Of a stretch of 64,000 nucleotides of DNA, positions 1-9,045 are shown in pieces. The notes under the pieces were generated by a model. It ran no database searches and was not told where the DNA came from. It saw nothing but the letters and a program-made list of their open reading frames with translations. The position numbers and the translations under genes are program-made. Source of the stretch: Burkholderiales bacterium (GTDB lineage Bacteria > Pseudomonadota > Gammaproteobacteria > Burkholderiales > SG8-39); NCBI GenBank assembly GCA_014860445.1, contig JACZJT010000027.1, positions 1 to 64,000 on the forward strand, given 5' to 3'. Within the stretch, counting starts at the first letter, position 1. Each line of letters opens with the position of its first letter.

Positions 1-10
1 CATGAGACGC

Positions 11-110
11 GTTGCCTCCAAATGCGGATGACTGCAAGGCGCGCGACGAAGCCAAGGGTGGTTCCCTTGGCGAGGAGCGCAACGCCGCAGGCGCCGCATT
101 TGGAGGCAAC
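11..110. repeat. Nested palindromic repeat, copy A
   Basis: The outer arms GTTGCCTCCAAATGCGG (11-27) and CCGCATTTGGAGGCAAC (94-110) are perfect 17-bp reverse complements. Centred on the same point is a second hairpin, CCAAGGG (52-58) / CCCTTGG (64-70), with loop TGGTT. Between arms and inner hairpin lie asymmetric segments containing CAAGGCG (35-41) and GCAACGC (79-85). Both segments recur in the neighbouring copy and in the copy near 57.8 kb. No coding sequence is supported here. I cannot assign it to a named repeat family. Confidence 0.8.
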
Positions 111-117
111 CCGAAGG

Positions 118-220
118 GACGGGGGATAATTTGGGCGCAGCGCTGCGTTGCTCGTCGCTTGTTTGGAATGACCAAACGGCACTCCTCACGCCTTGCGCGG
201 CATCCCAAATTACCCCCGTC
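118..220. repeat. Nested palindromic repeat, copy B (inverted relative to A)
   Basis: The outer arms are at 118-135 (GACGGGGGATAATTTGGG) and 204-220. They are reverse complements apart from one extra A in the left arm. The inner hairpin GTTTGG (161-166) / CCAAAC (172-177) has a 5-nt loop and the same centre, about 169. Read on the minus strand, the interior carries CAAGGCG (189-195) and GCAACGC (145-151) in the same order as copy A. Outer arms and inner hairpin differ in sequence from copy A, so the architecture and interior words are conserved rather than the arms. Confidence 0.8.
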
Positions 221-248
221 GCGCTCATGTGCTGATTGTCAACAGACC

Positions 249-1208
249 CTAACGTGCGCCTGTCCTGCCGCGTCGCGCCTTTCGGGCCCGCGCCGCGCCG
301 GCTTGCGCCGCGCCGAACAAATCCTGTTGCGCCGCCTGGCTCATGGCGACCGTCGCCGGATGCTTGAGGCGGCGCTCGGTCGTGATCGCATACAGCTGCT
401 CGACCACGGCTTCGATCCGCCCTACCCGGAGGACACCGTACTGTCCGCAGACGTGATCGGCGATGGCCGTAGGCGCGACGAACAAGCCCGCACCACCCTG
501 GCCGAATGCCTTGAGCAGGGCGCTGTCGTCGAACTCGCCGACGATATGCGGATGTAGATCCTGGTCCTCCAGCCATTGCGCCAGACGCGGACGCACGGAT
601 ACACCCTCACCCGGCATCAGGAACGGGGCGTTGTGCAGCGATGCGGGAAACGGTCCGCTCAGTGAATTCACCACCGCGGGTGCGCCGAACACGGTCAGGT
701 CGCTGGTCCCGAGCAGGTGGTTATAGCCGCGCACCTTGAATTCGGTGGGCATCGGCCGGTCGGCGATCACGATGTCGAGGCGGTGCACCGCCAGGTCCGC
801 CAGCAGGCCCGCAAGCCGCCCCTCGCGGCAGACCAGCTGAACCGGCTCTTCGAGGTGCAGCGCCGGCTCGACTACCCGATAAGCCACGGATTTGGGCACC
901 GAGTCCGCGATGCCGATCATGAAGGGCAGCCGCTTTCTCGCCGTTTGGTCGCGCGCCACCTCCAGCAGTTCGTCGCCGAGGCTGAAGATCTCGTCGGCGT
1001 AGCTGAGGATGCGCCGGCCGACTTCGGTCAACTCCAGGCCGCGCCCTGCCCGGCGCATCAGTTCGACCCCCAGGGCGGCGTCGAGCTCGCGCAGCTGCAC
1101 GCTGATCGACTGCGGCGTGACGTGCAATTGTGCGCTGGCGCGGGCAATGCTGCCTGATTTGGCGACAGCCCAGAAATAGCGCAGGTGCTTGAAGTTGAGC
1201 GCGGCCAT
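249..1208 (-). CDS. nhaR: LysR-family regulator, NhaR-like
   Basis: A 319-residue LysR-type regulator. The N-terminal helix-turn-helix spans about residues 5-65 (FKHLRYFWAVAKSGSIARA opens it) and is followed by the effector-binding domain. Overall similarity to E. coli NhaR is recognisable, including the RRAGRGLELTEVG stretch after the HTH, the EFDDSALLKAFGQGGAGLFV segment and a closing region with LKHPAV. NhaR activates nhaA in response to Na+ in enterics. Here it is divergent from a run of genes that ends in nhaA, which suggests regulation from the AT-rich gap at 1209-1321. Its direct targets are inference. The C-terminal 20 residues are Arg/Ala-rich and probably not conserved. Confidence 0.88.
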   Translation of the reverse strand: MAALNFKHLRYFWAVAKSGSIARASAQLHVTPQSISVQLRELDAALGVELMRRAGRGLELTEVGRRILSYADEIFSLGDELLEVARDQTARKRLPFMIGIADSVPKSVAYRVVEPALHLEEPVQLVCREGRLAGLLADLAVHRLDIVIADRPMPTEFKVRGYNHLLGTSDLTVFGAPAVVNSLSGPFPASLHNAPFLMPGEGVSVRPRLAQWLEDQDLHPHIVGEFDDSALLKAFGQGGAGLFVAPTAIADHVCGQYGVLRVGRIEAVVEQLYAITTERRLKHPATVAMSQAAQQDLFGAAQAGAARARKARRGRTGAR

Positions 1209-1321
1209 CGGGACCCAGATAATCAGTTAAAAACTAATAATGAACCAATTATATTCGATTTGTTAGACCTATCGTGCGCCCGTAGAATTCGCGGCGTTCT
1301 CAATCCGATTGGAGCGCCAAC
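1209..1321. promoter_or_regulatory. Divergent AT-rich control region between nhaR and the stress block
   Basis: This 113-nt gap separates the divergent nhaR and hpf-like genes. Its left half (about 1218-1265) is much more AT-rich than its surroundings and contains short words such as AACTAATAATGAACCAATTA. A LysR-type regulator normally binds in such a divergent gap. I do not see a convincing -35/-10 pair on either strand, so promoter positions are not assigned. Confidence 0.4.
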
Positions 1322-1741
1322 ATGCAAATCGATATCCAGGCCAGAGGCTTCAAGTTGACCCAGGGGCTGCGCAACTATGTCGAACGCAGGCTGAGTTTCG
1401 TTTTTGGTTCCACCCGGCGCAGCGTGCGCCGAATCTCGGTGCGCCTGAGCGATGAAAACGGGCCGCGCGGCGGCGACGACATGCGCTGCCGCATGCAGGT
1501 GAGCCTGGCTGCCGCGCCGTCGGTCGTAATCGAGGACACCGAGACCAGCCTGTACGTGGCGATCGACCGCGCCGCCGATCGTATCGGCCGTGCGGTTGCG
1601 CGCCGGCTCGAGCGGGCGCGCAAGAGCCGGCGCATTTCCCGCGTGCTCCCTGGTGGCGTGTTTTCGAGCCCCGGGCAGGAGCCGGCTGGCGAGGCATCCG
1701 CCGGGGCAGCGAAGCTTGTCGCGGCCAAGTCGCCGGCCTGA
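1322..1741 (+). CDS. HPF/RaiA-family ribosome-associated protein
   Basis: 139 residues. The first about 105 match the S30AE/HPF-RaiA fold: MQIDIQARGFKLTQGLRNYV opens the first strand and helix, then basic strands (RRSVRRISVRLSDENG) and the second helix with DTETSLYVAIDRAADRIGRA. Family members bind the 30S subunit and promote hibernation or stop translation during stress. The C-terminal 30 residues are low-complexity Ala/Lys-rich and lack the long hibernation-promoting domain, so this is a short-type protein. A GGAG-type ribosome site precedes the ATG. It is the first gene of the co-directional block reaching nhaA. It is probably an accessory paralogue rather than the main housekeeping hpf, which is an inference from location. 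Confidence 0.8.
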   Translation: MQIDIQARGFKLTQGLRNYVERRLSFVFGSTRRSVRRISVRLSDENGPRGGDDMRCRMQVSLAAAPSVVIEDTETSLYVAIDRAADRIGRAVARRLERARKSRRISRVLPGGVFSSPGQEPAGEASAGAAKLVAAKSPA

Positions 1742-1780
1742 GGCCGGCATCACCGTTACAGAACAGGAGGCAAAGGAAGC

Positions 1781-2776
1781 ATGGAAACGATAGGCACCTG
1801 GTGGATGTGGACGGGCTTCGGCGTAATCGTAGTTGCGATGCTCGCCGTCGACCTGCTCATGCTTGGCCGTGGCGAGCAGCGCCGCGTCTCCCCCAAGGAG
1901 GCCGCGGCATGGTCCGCGATCTGGGTTGGCGTGTCATTTCTGTTCGCCGCCGCGCTCTGGTGGTACCTGAACGGCGCGGCGGGACGCGAAATCGCCAACG
2001 CGAAAACGCTCGAATTCGTCACCGGCTATCTGATCGAGAAATCCCTGGCCATCGACAACGTATTTGTATGGCTCATGTTGTTTTCGTTTTTTGCCGTGCC
2101 GCTCGAGCTGCAAAAGCGCGTCCTCGTCTTCGGCGTGCTCGGCGCCATCGTCATGCGAACCGTTATGATTTTCGCCGGCGCCTGGCTGGTCACCGAGTTC
2201 CACTGGCTGCTCTACGTCTTCGGCGCCTTCCTGCTTGTTACCGGCATCAAAATGTGGTGGTTCGCCGATGAAAAGCCCGATCTCGCCAAGAACCCGGTCG
2301 TGAAATGGATCCGCAGCCACGTGAACGTGACCGACGAACTGCACGGCGAGCGTTTCTTCGTCATGAAGGAGGAGTCCGGCAAGTGGGTTCGCTACGCGAC
2401 GCCGCTGCTCCTGGTGCTGGTGCTGGTCGAGCTTTCCGACCTGATCTTTGCGGTCGACTCGATCCCGGCGATTTTCGCCATCACCACCGACCCGTTCATC
2501 GTGCTGACCTCGAACGTATTTGCCATCCTTGGTTTGCGGGCAATGTATTTCCTGCTCGCCGACATGGGGGAGCGCTTCTCCCTGCTGAAGTACGGCCTTG
2601 CGCTGGTGCTCGGCTTCATCGGCACGAAGATGCTGTTGATCGACCTTGTCAAGATCCCGGTGCTTGTTTCCCTGGGTGTCGTCGCGGCGATCATCACCGC
2701 GGCCATCGTCCTGTCGCTGCGCAAGGATGCGCGCAATCGCCCGGCTGCGCCTTTGGCCGACACCGGCAACGCCTGA
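1781..2776 (+). CDS. TerC/Alx-family integral membrane protein
   Basis: 331 residues with about eight hydrophobic segments. The family signature [10 protein letters not shown] has Asp92 and Asn93; a second conserved acidic element, [17 protein letters not shown], comes later. TerC/Alx proteins are inner-membrane proteins linked to Mn2+ export, tellurite resistance and pH stress. The exact substrate here is unknown. A strong AGGAGG site lies just before the ATG, 39 nt after the HPF-like gene, and ftsH starts 14 nt downstream, consistent with one transcript. The short upstream gap leaves no room for a yybP-ykoY Mn riboswitch of the kind found before E. coli alx. Confidence 0.88.
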   Translation: METIGTWWMWTGFGVIVVAMLAVDLLMLGRGEQRRVSPKEAAAWSAIWVGVSFLFAAALWWYLNGAAGREIANAKTLEFVTGYLIEKSLAIDNVFVWLMLFSFFAVPLELQKRVLVFGVLGAIVMRTVMIFAGAWLVTEFHWLLYVFGAFLLVTGIKMWWFADEKPDLAKNPVVKWIRSHVNVTDELHGERFFVMKEESGKWVRYATPLLLVLVLVELSDLIFAVDSIPAIFAITTDPFIVLTSNVFAILGLRAMYFLLADMGERFSLLKYGLALVLGFIGTKMLLIDLVKIPVLVSLGVVAAIITAAIVLSLRKDARNRPAAPLADTGNA

Positions 2777-2790
2777 ACGGAGGAATCACC

Positions 2791-4629
2791 ATGCAAAAGA
2801 AAACGCAATTCTCGATTTGGTACTTCGCTTTCGCCTTCTTCGCCGTGCTCATGCTGCACAACGCATGGGTTGGCGCGCGCGGCACCGCGCCGATTGCCTA
2901 CAGCGAGTTCCAGACCCTGGTCAAGGACGGCAAGGTCGTCGATATCGCGATCGCGGACAACCGGATCCAGGGCACGCTCAAGCAGCCGATCGACGGGAAG
3001 TCGCGCTTCGTCACGACCCGCGTCGATCCGGCCCTGGCCAAGGATCTGGCGGAGTACGACGTAAAGTTCAGCGGCATCATCGAGAGCACCTTCCTGCGCG
3101 ACCTGCTCGGCTGGGTGATTCCGGCCCTGGTCTTCGTCGGCATCTGGGTCCTGGTCATGCGCAGGTTCGCCGACAAGATGGGAGGCGGCGGATTCATGAA
3201 CATAGGCAAGAGCAAGGCCAAGGTCTATGTCGAGACCGACACCAAGGTCGATTTCGCCGATGTGGCCGGCGTCGAGGAAGCCAAGGACGAGCTCAAGGAA
3301 ATCGTCGGCTTCCTCAGGGATCCGCAGCATTTCGGCCGACTCGGCGGCCGCGCGCCGAAAGGCGTACTGCTGGTCGGTCCGCCGGGAACCGGCAAGACCT
3401 TACTCGCCCGCGCGGTGGCGGGTGAGGCAGGCGTGCCGTTTTTCTCGATTTCCGGTTCGGAATTCGTCGAGATGTTCGTGGGCGTCGGCGCCGCGCGCGT
3501 GCGCGACCTGTTCGAGCAGGCGCGCGCGAAGGCCCCGGCGATCATTTTCATCGACGAGCTGGATGCGCTCGGCCGTGCCCGCTCATCCGGCGGCGCGCTG
3601 GGCGGCCACGACGAGAAGGAGCAGACGCTGAATCAGTTGCTGGTCGAGCTCGACGGCTTCGACGCCTCCAATGGGCTGGTGCTGCTGGGCGCCACCAACC
3701 GCCCGGAGGTGCTCGATCCTGCGCTGCTGCGGGCCGGGCGTTTCGACCGCCAGGTCGTTGTCGACCGGCCCGACAAGGCCGGCCGGATCGAGATACTCGG
3801 CGTGCACATGAAGAACATCAAGCCTGCTGCGGATCTGGACGCGGCGAAGGTCGCCGACCTGACACCCGGCTTCACCGGTGCCGAACTGGCCAATCTGTGC
3901 AACGAAGCGGCGCTGGCCGCCACCCGCCGCGACGGCGAGGCCGTCACCTTGGACGACTTCACCGTTGCAATCGAGCGCATGATCGCCGGCCTGGAAAAGA
4001 AGAACCGCGTGCTCACCCCACGCGAACGCGAAGTCGTCGCCCACCACGAAATGGGACACGCGCTGGCGGCGATGGCGCTGCCCGGCGTCGACCCGGTGCA
4101 CAAGGTGTCCATCATTCCGCGCGGCGTCGGCGCGCTCGGTTACACGATTCAACGGCCCACCGAGGAGCGCTATCTGATGACCCGCAGCGAACTGCAGAAC
4201 CGCATGGCCGTGCTGCTGGGCGGACGCGCCGCCGAGGAACTGATCTTCGGTCATTTCTCCACCGGTGCCGCAGACGATCTGCAACGCGTCACCTCGATCG
4301 CCCGCGCGATCGTGACGCGTTACGGCATGCACGCCGAACTCGGCCACGTCGTGTATGAAAAGGAACGCCAGAACTTTCTCGGACAGGTCACGCCGGGCTT
4401 CGGCGACAAGGGCTACAGCGAGGCGACGGCGCGCGAGATAGACCTTGCCGTGCGCAATATCGTCGCGGACGCGTACCGGCACACGCTCGAGCTTCTGCGC
4501 GTGCGCGAAGCGCTGCTGCGTGAATCGGCCGGCGAACTGCTCGAGCGCGAGACCCTGGGCGGAACCGAACTCGAACGCATACGCATCGCCGCCGCTGCAC
4601 CGGTTCTGCCTCTCGCTCAAGCCGCCTGA
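2791..4629 (+). CDS. ftsH: ATP-dependent zinc metalloprotease FtsH (likely accessory copy)
   Basis: 612 residues: a membrane segment at about 8-27, a periplasmic domain, a second membrane segment near 108-126, then an AAA+ ATPase and an M41 peptidase. Walker A GPPGTGKT is at 196-203, Walker [12 protein letters not shown] near 251, SRH-type [19 protein letters not shown], and zinc site HEMGH at 419-423. FtsH degrades unfolded membrane proteins and some regulators. The start at 2791 follows a GGAGG-like site and gives the usual FtsH N-terminus; the frame is open further upstream, but that part overlaps terC. Met replaces the more common Ala in HEAGH. Placement with terC, htpX and nhaA instead of rlmE/folP suggests a second, stress-linked FtsH. 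Confidence 0.93.
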   Translation: MQKKTQFSIWYFAFAFFAVLMLHNAWVGARGTAPIAYSEFQTLVKDGKVVDIAIADNRIQGTLKQPIDGKSRFVTTRVDPALAKDLAEYDVKFSGIIESTFLRDLLGWVIPALVFVGIWVLVMRRFADKMGGGGFMNIGKSKAKVYVETDTKVDFADVAGVEEAKDELKEIVGFLRDPQHFGRLGGRAPKGVLLVGPPGTGKTLLARAVAGEAGVPFFSISGSEFVEMFVGVGAARVRDLFEQARAKAPAIIFIDELDALGRARSSGGALGGHDEKEQTLNQLLVELDGFDASNGLVLLGATNRPEVLDPALLRAGRFDRQVVVDRPDKAGRIEILGVHMKNIKPAADLDAAKVADLTPGFTGAELANLCNEAALAATRRDGEAVTLDDFTVAIERMIAGLEKKNRVLTPREREVVAHHEMGHALAAMALPGVDPVHKVSIIPRGVGALGYTIQRPTEERYLMTRSELQNRMAVLLGGRAAEELIFGHFSTGAADDLQRVTSIARAIVTRYGMHAELGHVVYEKERQNFLGQVTPGFGDKGYSEATAREIDLAVRNIVADAYRHTLELLRVREALLRESAGELLERETLGGTELERIRIAAAAPVLPLAQAA

Positions 4630-4688
4630 GGCCGATCATTGAGTTTGTTTGACTTGATTTACACCTATTGAACTGAACGGAGTTTTCC

Positions 4689-5603
4689 ATGAAACGCATT
4701 GCCTTGTTCCTTGTAACCAACCTTGCCGTGCTGGTCACGCTTTCGGTCGTCGTTCATCTCTTCGGGCTCAACCGGTTCATCAGCGCCCAGGGGCTCGATT
4801 TCGGCGGGCTGATTGCGTTTGCCGCCGTATTCGGCTTCGGCGGCGCTTTCATTTCACTGGCGATATCCAAGTGGTCGGCGAAAATGGCGGTCGGCGCCCG
4901 CGTCATCGCGCAGCCCTCGAACTCGACCGAGCACTGGCTGGTCGATACCGTCGCCCGTCAGGCAGAGGCAGCGGGCATCGGCATGCCGGAAGTCGCGGTG
5001 TACGACTCGGACGAGGTCAACGCCTTCGCTACCGGCATGAGCCGCAACCATGCGCTGGTCGCTGTTTCGACCGGCCTGCTGCAGCGGATGACGCGCGATG
5101 AGGCCGAAGCCGTGCTCGGCCACGAGGTTTCGCATGTCGCCAATGGCGACATGGTGACCCTCGCCTTGATCCAAGGCATCGTCAATACCTTTGTCATCGT
5201 CATCTCCCGCGCCGTCGGCTGGTTCGTCGACCGCGTTATTCTGAAGAACGAGCAAGGCCCCGGCATCGGTTATTACGTGACCTTCTTTGCGCTCGAGATC
5301 GGGCTGGGCATCCTCGCCTCCGGCATCGTCATGTGGTTCTCGCGTCGGCGCGAGTTCCGCGCCGACGCCGGCGGGGCCAACCTGGCCGGACGCAACAAGA
5401 TGATCGCAGCGCTGGAGCGCCTGAACGCTCTGCATGAGGCCCCGCACCTGCCCGAGCGTGTCGCGGCATTCGGTATCTCCGGCGGCCGCAACGCGGGCTG
5501 GCGGCGTTTCTTCGCCACCCATCCGCCGCTGACCGAGCGCATCGCCGCCCTGCGCGCGGCCTCTGCAGCCCAGCCGGCCATGCGCCGGCAACTGGAATCC
5601 TGA
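4689..5603 (+). CDS. htpX: Membrane zinc metalloprotease HtpX
   Basis: 304 residues, the normal length for HtpX (M48B). Two N-terminal membrane segments (about 5-25 and 35-57) precede the peptidase domain. The zinc site HEVSH is at 145-149 and the third ligand Glu is probably E222 in [14 protein letters not shown]; two further membrane segments lie between. HtpX works in membrane protein quality control alongside FtsH. It starts 59 nt after ftsH with GGAG seven bases before the ATG; the ion channel gene follows after 10 nt. The ftsH-htpX gap contains a TTGACT word but no good -10 partner, so a separate promoter is possible but unsupported. Confidence 0.93.
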   Translation: MKRIALFLVTNLAVLVTLSVVVHLFGLNRFISAQGLDFGGLIAFAAVFGFGGAFISLAISKWSAKMAVGARVIAQPSNSTEHWLVDTVARQAEAAGIGMPEVAVYDSDEVNAFATGMSRNHALVAVSTGLLQRMTRDEAEAVLGHEVSHVANGDMVTLALIQGIVNTFVIVISRAVGWFVDRVILKNEQGPGIGYYVTFFALEIGLGILASGIVMWFSRRREFRADAGGANLAGRNKMIAALERLNALHEAPHLPERVAAFGISGGRNAGWRRFFATHPPLTERIAALRAASAAQPAMRRQLES

Positions 5604-5613
5604 GGCCTTTGAC

Positions 5614-6576
5614 ATGTCCGAACCCGTGTCCGCGACCCCGTGCCTGACGTCCGAAGCGCCTGCGCCCCTTCAAGCCCGCTCCGAAACAAGGGGCGCGAGG
5701 GTCGCTGCGACGCGCGTGAGCGCAGCGGTCTGGCGCGAACGCCTGGCGGCGTGGATTCAGGCGCCGCCGGTCCAGAACGCATTGATCGCGCTGATTCTCG
5801 TCAATGCGGCCATACTCGGGCTCGAAACCTTTCCCGGCGTGCGTTCGGACTGGGGCGACTGGCTGCGCGCGCTGGACCAGGCAATTCTTGCGGTATTCGT
5901 GCTCGAGATCGCCCTGCGACTGATTGCGCACCGGATGGCTTTCTTCCGTGATCCCTGGAGCGTGTTCGATTTCCTGGTTGTCGGTATCGCGCTGATGCCC
6001 GCCAGCGGGCCGTTCGCAGTGCTGCGCGCGCTGCGCGTCCTGCGGGTGATGCGGCTGATCTCGCTGGTGCCCAGCATGCGCCGCGTCGCCGGCGGACTGA
6101 TCGCAGCTATCCCCGGGCTAGGCGCGGTGTTCGGCATGATCGTGGTGATACTCTACGTCTCTGCGGTGGTCGCAACCAAGCTCTTCGGCGAGCGCTTTCC
6201 GGACTGGTTCGGAACATTGGGCGAAAGTGCCTTCACGCTATTCCAGGTAATGACGCTGGAGAGCTGGTCGATGGGCATCGTGCGCCCGATATTGGAGGTC
6301 TATCCGCTCGCCTGGATGTTCTTCGTGGTCTACATTCTGGTCTCCACGTTTACCATGTTGAACCTGTTCATCGCCGTGGTGGTAAATGCGATGCAGGCTG
6401 AGCATGCGCGGGAGTTCGAGGCGGAGAAAAGCGACGCGGCTGAGCCTGCGCCGACCGATAGGTGGCTGCGTGACGAATTGCAGGCGCTGCACATCGAGGT
6501 CAAGCGGCTGCGTGAAGCGCTGGAGCGCAATCGGCCGCCTTCGGCCGCGACAAAACCAATAGAGGAGTCAGTATGA
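5614..6576 (+). CDS. Bacterial voltage-gated sodium channel (NaChBac/NavAb type)
   Basis: 320 residues with the single-repeat six-helix layout. S1-S3 lie at about 50-130. S4 carries Arg138, Arg141, Arg144 and Arg147 at every third position. The pore loop has selectivity filter TLESWS at 214-219, which equals the sodium-selective filter of the NavAb/NaChBac family. S6 (about 235-262) is followed by a C-terminal helix with coiled-coil character (DELQALHIEVKRLREAL) typical of the tetrameric assembly. It conducts Na+ down its gradient on depolarisation. The N-terminal 45 residues are poorly conserved. The stop overlaps the nhaA start by 4 nt, so influx channel and efflux antiporter are probably translated together. 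Confidence 0.92.
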   Translation: MSEPVSATPCLTSEAPAPLQARSETRGARVAATRVSAAVWRERLAAWIQAPPVQNALIALILVNAAILGLETFPGVRSDWGDWLRALDQAILAVFVLEIALRLIAHRMAFFRDPWSVFDFLVVGIALMPASGPFAVLRALRVLRVMRLISLVPSMRRVAGGLIAAIPGLGAVFGMIVVILYVSAVVATKLFGERFPDWFGTLGESAFTLFQVMTLESWSMGIVRPILEVYPLAWMFFVVYILVSTFTMLNLFIAVVVNAMQAEHAREFEAEKSDAAEPAPTDRWLRDELQALHIEVKRLREALERNRPPSAATKPIEESV

Positions 6577-7784
6577 ATAGCAGCAGCCCGCCCCAGCCTG
6601 GCATCGCCGCTGCAATGCAGCGCCTGGTTCACGCCGAATCGTTCCCGGGCGTGCTGCTGTTTGTCGCCGCCGTTCTGGCGATGCTGGTCGCCAATTCGCC
6701 GATGGCGGGCGCCCACCAGGCGTTTCTCGACATTCCGATCGTAGTCAAGATAGGCGCGTTCGAAATCGCGAAACCGCTCCTGCTATGGGTCAACGACGGC
6801 CTGATGGCGGTGTTCTTTTTCCTGGTCGGGCTGGAATTGAAGCGGGAAGTGCTGCAGGGCGAACTGTCCAGCTTTCGTCAGGCCTTTCTGCCGGTCGCTG
6901 CCGCCATCGGCGGAATCGCCGGGCCTGCAGCGATCTACGCGATCATGAACGCGGGCGATCCGGTGGCGGCGCGAGGCTGGGCCATTCCCGCCGCGACAGA
7001 CATTGCGTTCGCGCTCGGCGTGCTCGCGCTGCTCGGCGACCGGGTGCCGCGCGGGCTGAAGATTTTCCTGCTTTCGGTGGCGATCGTCGACGATATCGGC
7101 GCCATTCTCATCATCGCGCTGTTCTATTCTTCCGCCCCGCCGCCAATTACGCTGGCGATCGCCGGCGCCGCGCTCGGTGTACTCATCATGCTGAATCGCA
7201 GCGGCGTCAAGCGCATCTCGCCTTATCTCCTGGTAGGCTTGATCTTGTGGGCCGCGGTGCTCAAGTCCGGCGTGCACGCCACGCTAGCCGGGGTGCTGCT
7301 GGCGTTGACGATTCCCTTGCGTGCCAGCCGCAGCGAAGGCGAAGGCCCGGCGCTCCGGCTCGAGCGCGATCTGCACGTTCCGGTCGCTTTCGGGGTCCTG
7401 CCGCTGTTTGCTTTCGCCAACGCCGGCGTGTCGTTCGACAACATGCAGTTCGCCGACCTGACCCACAGCGTTCCCCTGGGCATCACGGCGGGACTGTTCT
7501 TCGGCAAGCAGATCGGCATCATGCTTATTGTGTTTGCGCTCGTTGCCATGGGTTTGGCGCGCCTGCCTTCCGGCGCGAACTGGGCGAGTTTCTACGGCGT
7601 GGCGCTCATCACCGGAATCGGTTTCACCATGAGCCTGTTCATTGGCGGCCTCGCGTTCAAGGAAGAGTTTGCCGCGCAATTGCCTGTGGACGAGCGTGTC
7701 GGCATCCTGCTGGGCTCGGCCTTGTCGGCGGTGACTGGTTATCTGGTGCTGCGTTTCTCGCTGCGGAGGCGGCTGCAACCCTAG
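6573..7784 (+). CDS. nhaA: Na+/H+ antiporter NhaA
   Basis: 403 residues, about 12 membrane segments, the usual NhaA length. The ion-binding Asp pair is D173-D174 in SVAIVDDIGAI, equivalent to D163/D164 of E. coli; AIPAATDIAFALGVLALLG and the closing GIGFTMSLFIGGLAF element are also present. NhaA exports Na+ in exchange for two H+ and supports salt and alkaline tolerance. The ATG overlaps the stop of the sodium channel gene. It is the last gene of the block that begins at the HPF-like gene and is divergent from nhaR, in line with NhaR control. Confidence 0.95.
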   Translation: MNSSSPPQPGIAAAMQRLVHAESFPGVLLFVAAVLAMLVANSPMAGAHQAFLDIPIVVKIGAFEIAKPLLLWVNDGLMAVFFFLVGLELKREVLQGELSSFRQAFLPVAAAIGGIAGPAAIYAIMNAGDPVAARGWAIPAATDIAFALGVLALLGDRVPRGLKIFLLSVAIVDDIGAILIIALFYSSAPPPITLAIAGAALGVLIMLNRSGVKRISPYLLVGLILWAAVLKSGVHATLAGVLLALTIPLRASRSEGEGPALRLERDLHVPVAFGVLPLFAFANAGVSFDNMQFADLTHSVPLGITAGLFFGKQIGIMLIVFALVAMGLARLPSGANWASFYGVALITGIGFTMSLFIGGLAFKEEFAAQLPVDERVGILLGSALSAVTGYLVLRFSLRRRLQP

Positions 7785-7852
7785 CCTGCGCCGACTTCTC
7801 GCAGCCCGAAGCGCAACTGACTCGGCTGCGGCGCCATGTCCCTCCCGGCGCG

Positions 7853-8257
7853 CTATTTGACGTCCAGCAGTTCCACCTCGAATACCAGCGTTGCGCCCGG
7901 CGGAATCACGCCGCCGGCGCCGCGTTGCCCGTAGCCCAGCGCGCTCGGAATGATCAGCGTGCGCTTTCCGCCGACTTTCATTCCGGCCACGCCCTGGTCC
8001 CAGCCTTTGATTACGCGGCCCGCACCCAGCGGAAAGCTGAACGGACCGCGGCCGATCGAGCTGTCGAACTTCGCGCCGCGCTGGTCCGCGGCCTTGGGAT
8101 CGTGCAGCCAGCCGGTGTAATTGACCTGCACCGTCGCACCGGCGACGGCCTCTTTTCCCTTGCCGATCACCGTATCCGTCTTGACCAAGGACTCCGCGGC
8201 GCCGGCGTTGAGCGCGAACGCAAGCAGTGAGGCAGTGACAATTTTCAACAGGTTCAT
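7853..8257 (-). CDS. FKBP-type peptidyl-prolyl isomerase, exported
   Basis: 134 residues. A signal peptide ([20 protein letters not shown]) is followed by one FKBP domain with [51 protein letters not shown] and FEVELLDVK. It catalyses cis-trans isomerisation of prolyl bonds, probably in the periplasm. The start at 8257 is chosen because it gives a clean signal peptide and overlaps the upstream osmC-like stop by an ATGA junction; a longer in-frame version would run into that gene. The pair is probably one transcript. Confidence 0.88.
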   Translation of the reverse strand: MNLLKIVTASLLAFALNAGAAESLVKTDTVIGKGKEAVAGATVQVNYTGWLHDPKAADQRGAKFDSSIGRGPFSFPLGAGRVIKGWDQGVAGMKVGGKRTLIIPSALGYGQRGAGGVIPPGATLVFEVELLDVK

Positions 8258-8772
8258 GCGGCCGCCTTGGACTTGATCGACAGTTCGAGCGAGACCGGCA
8301 CTTTGTTTGCGAGCATGTCCAGCACCGGGCAATGCGCGTCGACCACCGAGCGCAGTTTCTGCAGGTCTGCCGCGCTTGCGCTCGATTCGATATTCACCGT
8401 GCCGCGTATGTTCTGGAAGCCGGATCGCACCGTATCATCGACTGCGAAAAAACCGCGCAGATCGATGTCGCCGGACAGTTCGACCGCCACCGAATCCAGC
8501 GGAATTCCCAGGGCCGTCGCGTAGGCGCGATAGGTGATTTCCTGGCAGGAGCCCAGCGCGGCTAGAATCAGTTCAACCGGGTTGGGGCCCGAATCGGCAC
8601 CGCCTAGCGCTGCCGGCTCGTCCGCGGCGAGGCGGTGCTGCCGAATCGATACCTCGGAACGGAACCCTTCCGTCAAACGCGAAGATGATCTGAACGTCGC
8701 CCTGGCAGAATCCGGGTCTGAGCGGTAGGCCGACTGGGTATCGGCAATTAATTGTTTTAGTTTGACGCTCAC
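8254..8772 (-). CDS. OsmC-family protein
   Basis: 172 residues from a GTG start at 8772, supported by AAGGAG six bases upstream; an in-frame upstream extension lacks such a site. The two conserved cysteines of the OsmC/Ohr superfamily are visible in [15 protein letters not shown] and [17 protein letters not shown]. The protein resembles the YhfA/OsmC-like branch rather than classic Ohr. Such proteins act as thiol peroxidases or remain uncharacterised. It precedes and overlaps the FKBP gene. Its 5' side faces the divergent carbonic anhydrase across a 273-nt gap with no recognised feature. Confidence 0.82.
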   Translation of the reverse strand: MSVKLKQLIADTQSAYRSDPDSARATFRSSSRLTEGFRSEVSIRQHRLAADEPAALGGADSGPNPVELILAALGSCQEITYRAYATALGIPLDSVAVELSGDIDLRGFFAVDDTVRSGFQNIRGTVNIESSASAADLQKLRSVVDAHCPVLDMLANKVPVSLELSIKSKAAA

Positions 8773-9045
8773 GACATTCTCCTTGGGTGGGCTAGTCACT
8801 GGATTGAAGAGTGTGCCAACGGTCACGCTGGCGGGCGCTGACATCCGCGCCGGGTCGGCCGGGAAGCGCGGCACGGCGTAGTGTAGCGCTTCGAAGCCGC
8901 CTGCGTGCGGCGGTCTGCGACCGGGCGCGGTTCGGTCGTGTTTTGCGCGCGGGATTCCGTATCGTATTAAAGTACCGGCTTGTCGCTCGGCTTGCCCGCG
9001 GTTGTGCGGGCCGCCATAGCGATGTCAGGCAAGAGGCCCCCGGTA

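Noticed and set aside
11-220. Nested palindromes considered as integron attC sites
   Set aside because: They lack the attC core R'/R'' words and the asymmetry expected, and no cassette or integrase is adjacent.
12-557. 181-codon frame across the palindromic repeats and the nhaR 3' end
   Set aside because: It reads through two hairpin repeats and antisense to nhaR; no domain or ribosome site.
2305-2790. Open frame that would extend FtsH by 162 residues at its N-terminus
   Set aside because: It overlaps the terC gene in another frame, encodes a basic low-complexity sequence, and a proper start with ribosome site exists at 2791.
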